DNA of 64,000 nt from Bacteroidota bacterium (GTDB lineage: Bacteria > Bacteroidota > Bacteroidia > 2-12-FULL-35-15), in assembly GCA_029237775.1 (NCBI GenBank), contig JAQZBR010000006.1, forward strand, positions 124,001-188,000. The letters run 5' to 3'. Below, piece after piece: positions 62,298 to 64,000 of the stretch. Within the stretch, counting starts at the first letter, position 1. Each line of letters opens with the position of its first letter. Under the pieces are notes generated by a model. That model was given only the letters and a program-made list of their open reading frames with translations, made no database searches and was not told the origin of the DNA. The translations under genes and the position numbers were made by a program.

Positions 62298-62312
62298 TTA
62301 AAATACATGCCA
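62298..62312 (-). promoter_or_regulatory. GGCAT-type motif, site 15
   Basis: Minus strand TGGCATGTATTTTAA, first G 49 bases before the OmpA-family start. Confidence 0.55.
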
Positions 62313-62320
62313 TTACGATC

Positions 62321-62335
62321 TGGCAAGAATTTTTA
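62321..62335 (+). promoter_or_regulatory. GGCAT-type motif, site 16
   Basis: TGGCAAGAATTTTTA, first G 50 bases before the ATG at 62372. Divergent to site 15, with nine bases between the two boxes. Confidence 0.5.
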
Positions 62336-62371
62336 ATACAGTAATGAAAGTTAACCTAAAATCCTTTGAAA

Positions 62372-62578
62372 ATGAAAACATTAGGAATTGTTTTACTAGT
62401 TGTCGGTGGCCTCATGATGGCTATCACCGGCTTTAATTATGTTACCAAGGAAAAAGTTGTTGACATTGGACCATTGGAAATTAATAAAGAACAAAATCAC
62501 CCTGTTCAGTGGTCTCCTATTATAGGCGGGATTTTATTCCTCGGTGGAATTGTTGCACTTGCAGTAAAGAAAAAATAA
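62372..62578 (+). CDS. Small membrane protein of unknown function
   Basis: A 68-residue protein counted from the ATG at 62372; a TTG six bases upstream is less likely. Two hydrophobic helices (about 4-21 and 49-64) flank a polar loop (TKEKVVDIGPLEINKEQNHP), with Lys at the end. It resembles short DUF3185-like or stress-membrane peptides but no certain family. It has a GGCAT-type site and is divergent from the OmpA-family gene. Confidence 0.7.
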   Translation: MKTLGIVLLVVGGLMMAITGFNYVTKEKVVDIGPLEINKEQNHPVQWSPIIGGILFLGGIVALAVKKK

Positions 62579-62597
62579 GAAGTCAATTAATGAAACG

Positions 62598-62632
62598 AAA
62601 GCATTTCTCAGATATGAGGAATGCTTTTATTA
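62598..62632 (+). terminator. Terminator before the DNA glycosylase gene
   Basis: AAAGCATTTCTCA pairs with TGAGGAATGCTTT (one G-T pair) around a GATA loop, followed by a T-rich tail. The next ATG is only 13 bases downstream, so it may also act as a leader element. Confidence 0.8.
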
Positions 62633-62644
62633 TTTAAGCCTGTT

Positions 62645-63382
62645 ATGCCAGAGGGACCATCAATTGTTATTCTTAAAGAAGAGCTGTTAAGATTCAGGGG
62701 AAAGAAGATCAGAGAAGTATCCGGCAATGCCAAAATTGACCTTCAAAGACTAAAAGGGAAAAAGATCACTGATATAAGAAGCTGGGGCAAACACTTTCTC
62801 ATCAGCTTTGATAACTTCTTTATCCGGATCCATTTATTGATGTTCGGTCGTCACCTTGTGAATGATAGAAAGGATGCAGCTCCCCGGCTTAGTATGAAAT
62901 TCAGCAAAGATGAGGTTAACTTTTATTCCTGCTCAGTTAAGCTTTTTGACGGTGATATTTCGGAAGTTTACGATTGGAGGAAAGATACAATGTCTGAAGA
63001 ATGGTCGCCCTCCATTGCTTTGAAAGCCCTTCGGAAAGACAAAAAACGCATGATCTGCGATGGCCTTATGGATCAGGAAATATTCGCGGGTGTGGGGAAC
63101 ATTATCAAAAATGAAGCTCTGTTTATTACACGGGTGCATCCTGAAGCGCTGATAGGAAATATTCCGTTGAAAAAATTAAAAGAGATCGTGCATGTAACAA
63201 GGGAATATTGTTTCGATTTTTACAGATGGAAGAAGATCTTCGAACTTAAGAAACATTTTCTGATTTATAATAAACGGAACTGTGCTGAATGTGGGCGGAA
63301 GCTAAGTCGCAAGCCTACCGGTAAAGGGGAGAGGCGGAGTTTCTTTTGTATAAATTGCCAGGCAAGGTACAAAACAAAGTAG
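62645..63382 (+). CDS. Fpg/Nei-family DNA glycosylase
   Basis: A 245-residue enzyme counted from the ATG at 62645. The start is fixed by MPEGPS: after Met removal Pro becomes the N-terminal catalytic residue and the Glu follows. The usual Lys (WGKHFLI) is present and the C-terminus has a zinc finger (CAECGRKLSR...CINC). It removes oxidised bases and cleaves the strand. It is nearer to the endonuclease VIII (Nei) side than to MutM, but the lesion specificity is uncertain. It is convergent with the topoisomerase gene, one base apart. Confidence 0.92.
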   Translation: MPEGPSIVILKEELLRFRGKKIREVSGNAKIDLQRLKGKKITDIRSWGKHFLISFDNFFIRIHLLMFGRHLVNDRKDAAPRLSMKFSKDEVNFYSCSVKLFDGDISEVYDWRKDTMSEEWSPSIALKALRKDKKRMICDGLMDQEIFAGVGNIIKNEALFITRVHPEALIGNIPLKKLKEIVHVTREYCFDFYRWKKIFELKKHFLIYNKRNCAECGRKLSRKPTGKGERRSFFCINCQARYKTK

Positions 63383-63383
63383 G

Positions 63384-64000
63384 TCATTTAGACTGAAGGA
63401 TTTTTAATAAAACTCTTTCTGCTGCAGTCCATCCTGTTAAGCCATCGTTCTTTTCAATTTTATTCAATTCTTTGAGATAACTGCTGAGCGATTGTTTTTC
63501 GTACAGTTGGATGATCATCGGATGAACGTAATATTTCTTGCAAACGGTTCGCGTATTTCCAAGTTTTTGGCTCACATAGTCCAGAGCCGTTACGAGATTT
63601 TTTTTCTTTTCAGTTTCCGTTCTGGCATCTCCTATCTGATTAAAAGCATACAATGCGTTCAATGTGCCCGCCCAGGTTCTGAAATCCTTAGCGCTAAAAT
63701 CGTCCCCGGTAATATTTTGTAAGTACCTGTTTACACTTCCCGAATCAATGGAATGCCTGTGGCCCGTTGCATCATAATATTGGAAAAGTTCTTTTCCAGG
63801 AATGTCGCGACATTGTTTAACTATACGTGCAAGTTTTTTGCTTTGCAATGAGATCTTCTGCGAAACACCTTTCTTTCCTCTGAACTCAAACTGTATGGAA
63901 TCACCTGTAATTTTCACATGTTGATCCTTTAAGGTGGTAAGTCCATATGAACCATAAAGCTTTTCGTACTCGCTGTTTCCGATCCTGATATAAGTGCGCT
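63384..64000 (-). CDS. DNA topoisomerase IB, C-terminal part
   Basis: Cut by the window end; the frame runs to base 64000 without a start. It shows RIGNSEYEKLYGSYGLTTL, the FRGKKG segment, DFRTWAGT (part of the catalytic pocket) and KYYVHP with the nucleophilic tyrosine near the end. Poxvirus-like type IB topoisomerases relax supercoils by a 3'-phosphotyrosine intermediate. Such genes are widespread in environmental Bacteroidota. It converges on the DNA glycosylase gene. Confidence 0.92.
   Translation of the reverse strand, partial: RTYIRIGNSEYEKLYGSYGLTTLKDQHVKITGDSIQFEFRGKKGVSQKISLQSKKLARIVKQCRDIPGKELFQYYDATGHRHSIDSGSVNRYLQNITGDDFSAKDFRTWAGTLNALYAFNQIGDARTETEKKKNLVTALDYVSQKLGNTRTVCKKYYVHPMIIQLYEKQSLSSYLKELNKIEKNDGLTGWTAAERVLLKILQSK

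Overview
The window reads as chromosomal DNA of a Bacteroidota bacterium, probably free-living rather than a gut specialist. The evidence is a low G+C composition, few Shine-Dalgarno sequences, several copies of the Bacteroidota -7 promoter box (TAnnTTTG), and families typical of the phylum: a TonB-dependent receptor, a lipoprotein-type TamA, DUF4142, DUF4421, GH92 and GH20 glycosidases, and an OmpA protein with PD40 repeats. I saw no rRNA, tRNA, CRISPR array, phage or insertion sequence.

Region by region. 1-6243 (minus) is a nucleotide-sugar operon: a cut UDP-sugar dehydrogenase, a four-helix-bundle protein, a WbpB-like oxidoreductase, a WbpD-like acetyltransferase, acylphosphatase, UDP-glucuronate decarboxylase, UDP-glucose 6-dehydrogenase and a WbpE-like aminotransferase. 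Together these would make UDP-xylose and a diacetamido-uronic acid donor for surface glycans. 6358-8361 holds a barrel-like protein and Kdo transferase. 8483-15529 is a glycan-scavenging run: FucP-type transporter, ROK kinase, GH20 hexosaminidase and GH92 mannosidase, suited to N-glycan-like substrates. 15530-23158 has a DUF4421 protein, a UbiA-like protein, a DUF4142 lipoprotein and a bacterial alpha-2-macroglobulin with an intact thioester motif. 23163-28964 is a signalling block: a PAS histidine kinase coupled to a small P-loop kinase, then a sigma-54 activator overlapping a receiver-PAS-kinase.

28974-62578 is dominated by envelope and stress genes: SDR/unknown/Ku operon, DUF2383 and DUF4142 proteins, TamA/TamB, YihY, AsmA-like and BamA-like proteins, a disordered N/R/Y/G-rich protein, a DUF748 protein, a Mla-type lipid transporter, a YtxH/holin-like/128-aa trio, rpoN, an odd membrane-anchored receiver with a PQQ sugar dehydrogenase and a frameshifted TonB receptor, a small barrel protein and an OmpA protein. 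62645-64000 has an Fpg/Nei-type DNA glycosylase and the end of a type IB topoisomerase.

The most notable observation is a repeated upstream sequence, (T/A)GG(C/T)AT followed by a T-rich stretch ending about TTTTA. It was found by eye before 16 of the transcription units, all but one (17695) lying between 28974 and 62578, and its first G lies 41-51 bases before the start codon in 13 of the 16. It was not seen before the sugar, glycosidase or kinase genes. I infer a shared promoter class for an envelope/general-stress regulon. Its GG-N10-TA geometry recalls the sigma-54 -24/-12 promoter (GG-N10-GC) but lacks the usual GC; a canonical GG-N10-GC match does occur before rpoN itself. Which sigma factor reads the motif cannot be decided from sequence alone.
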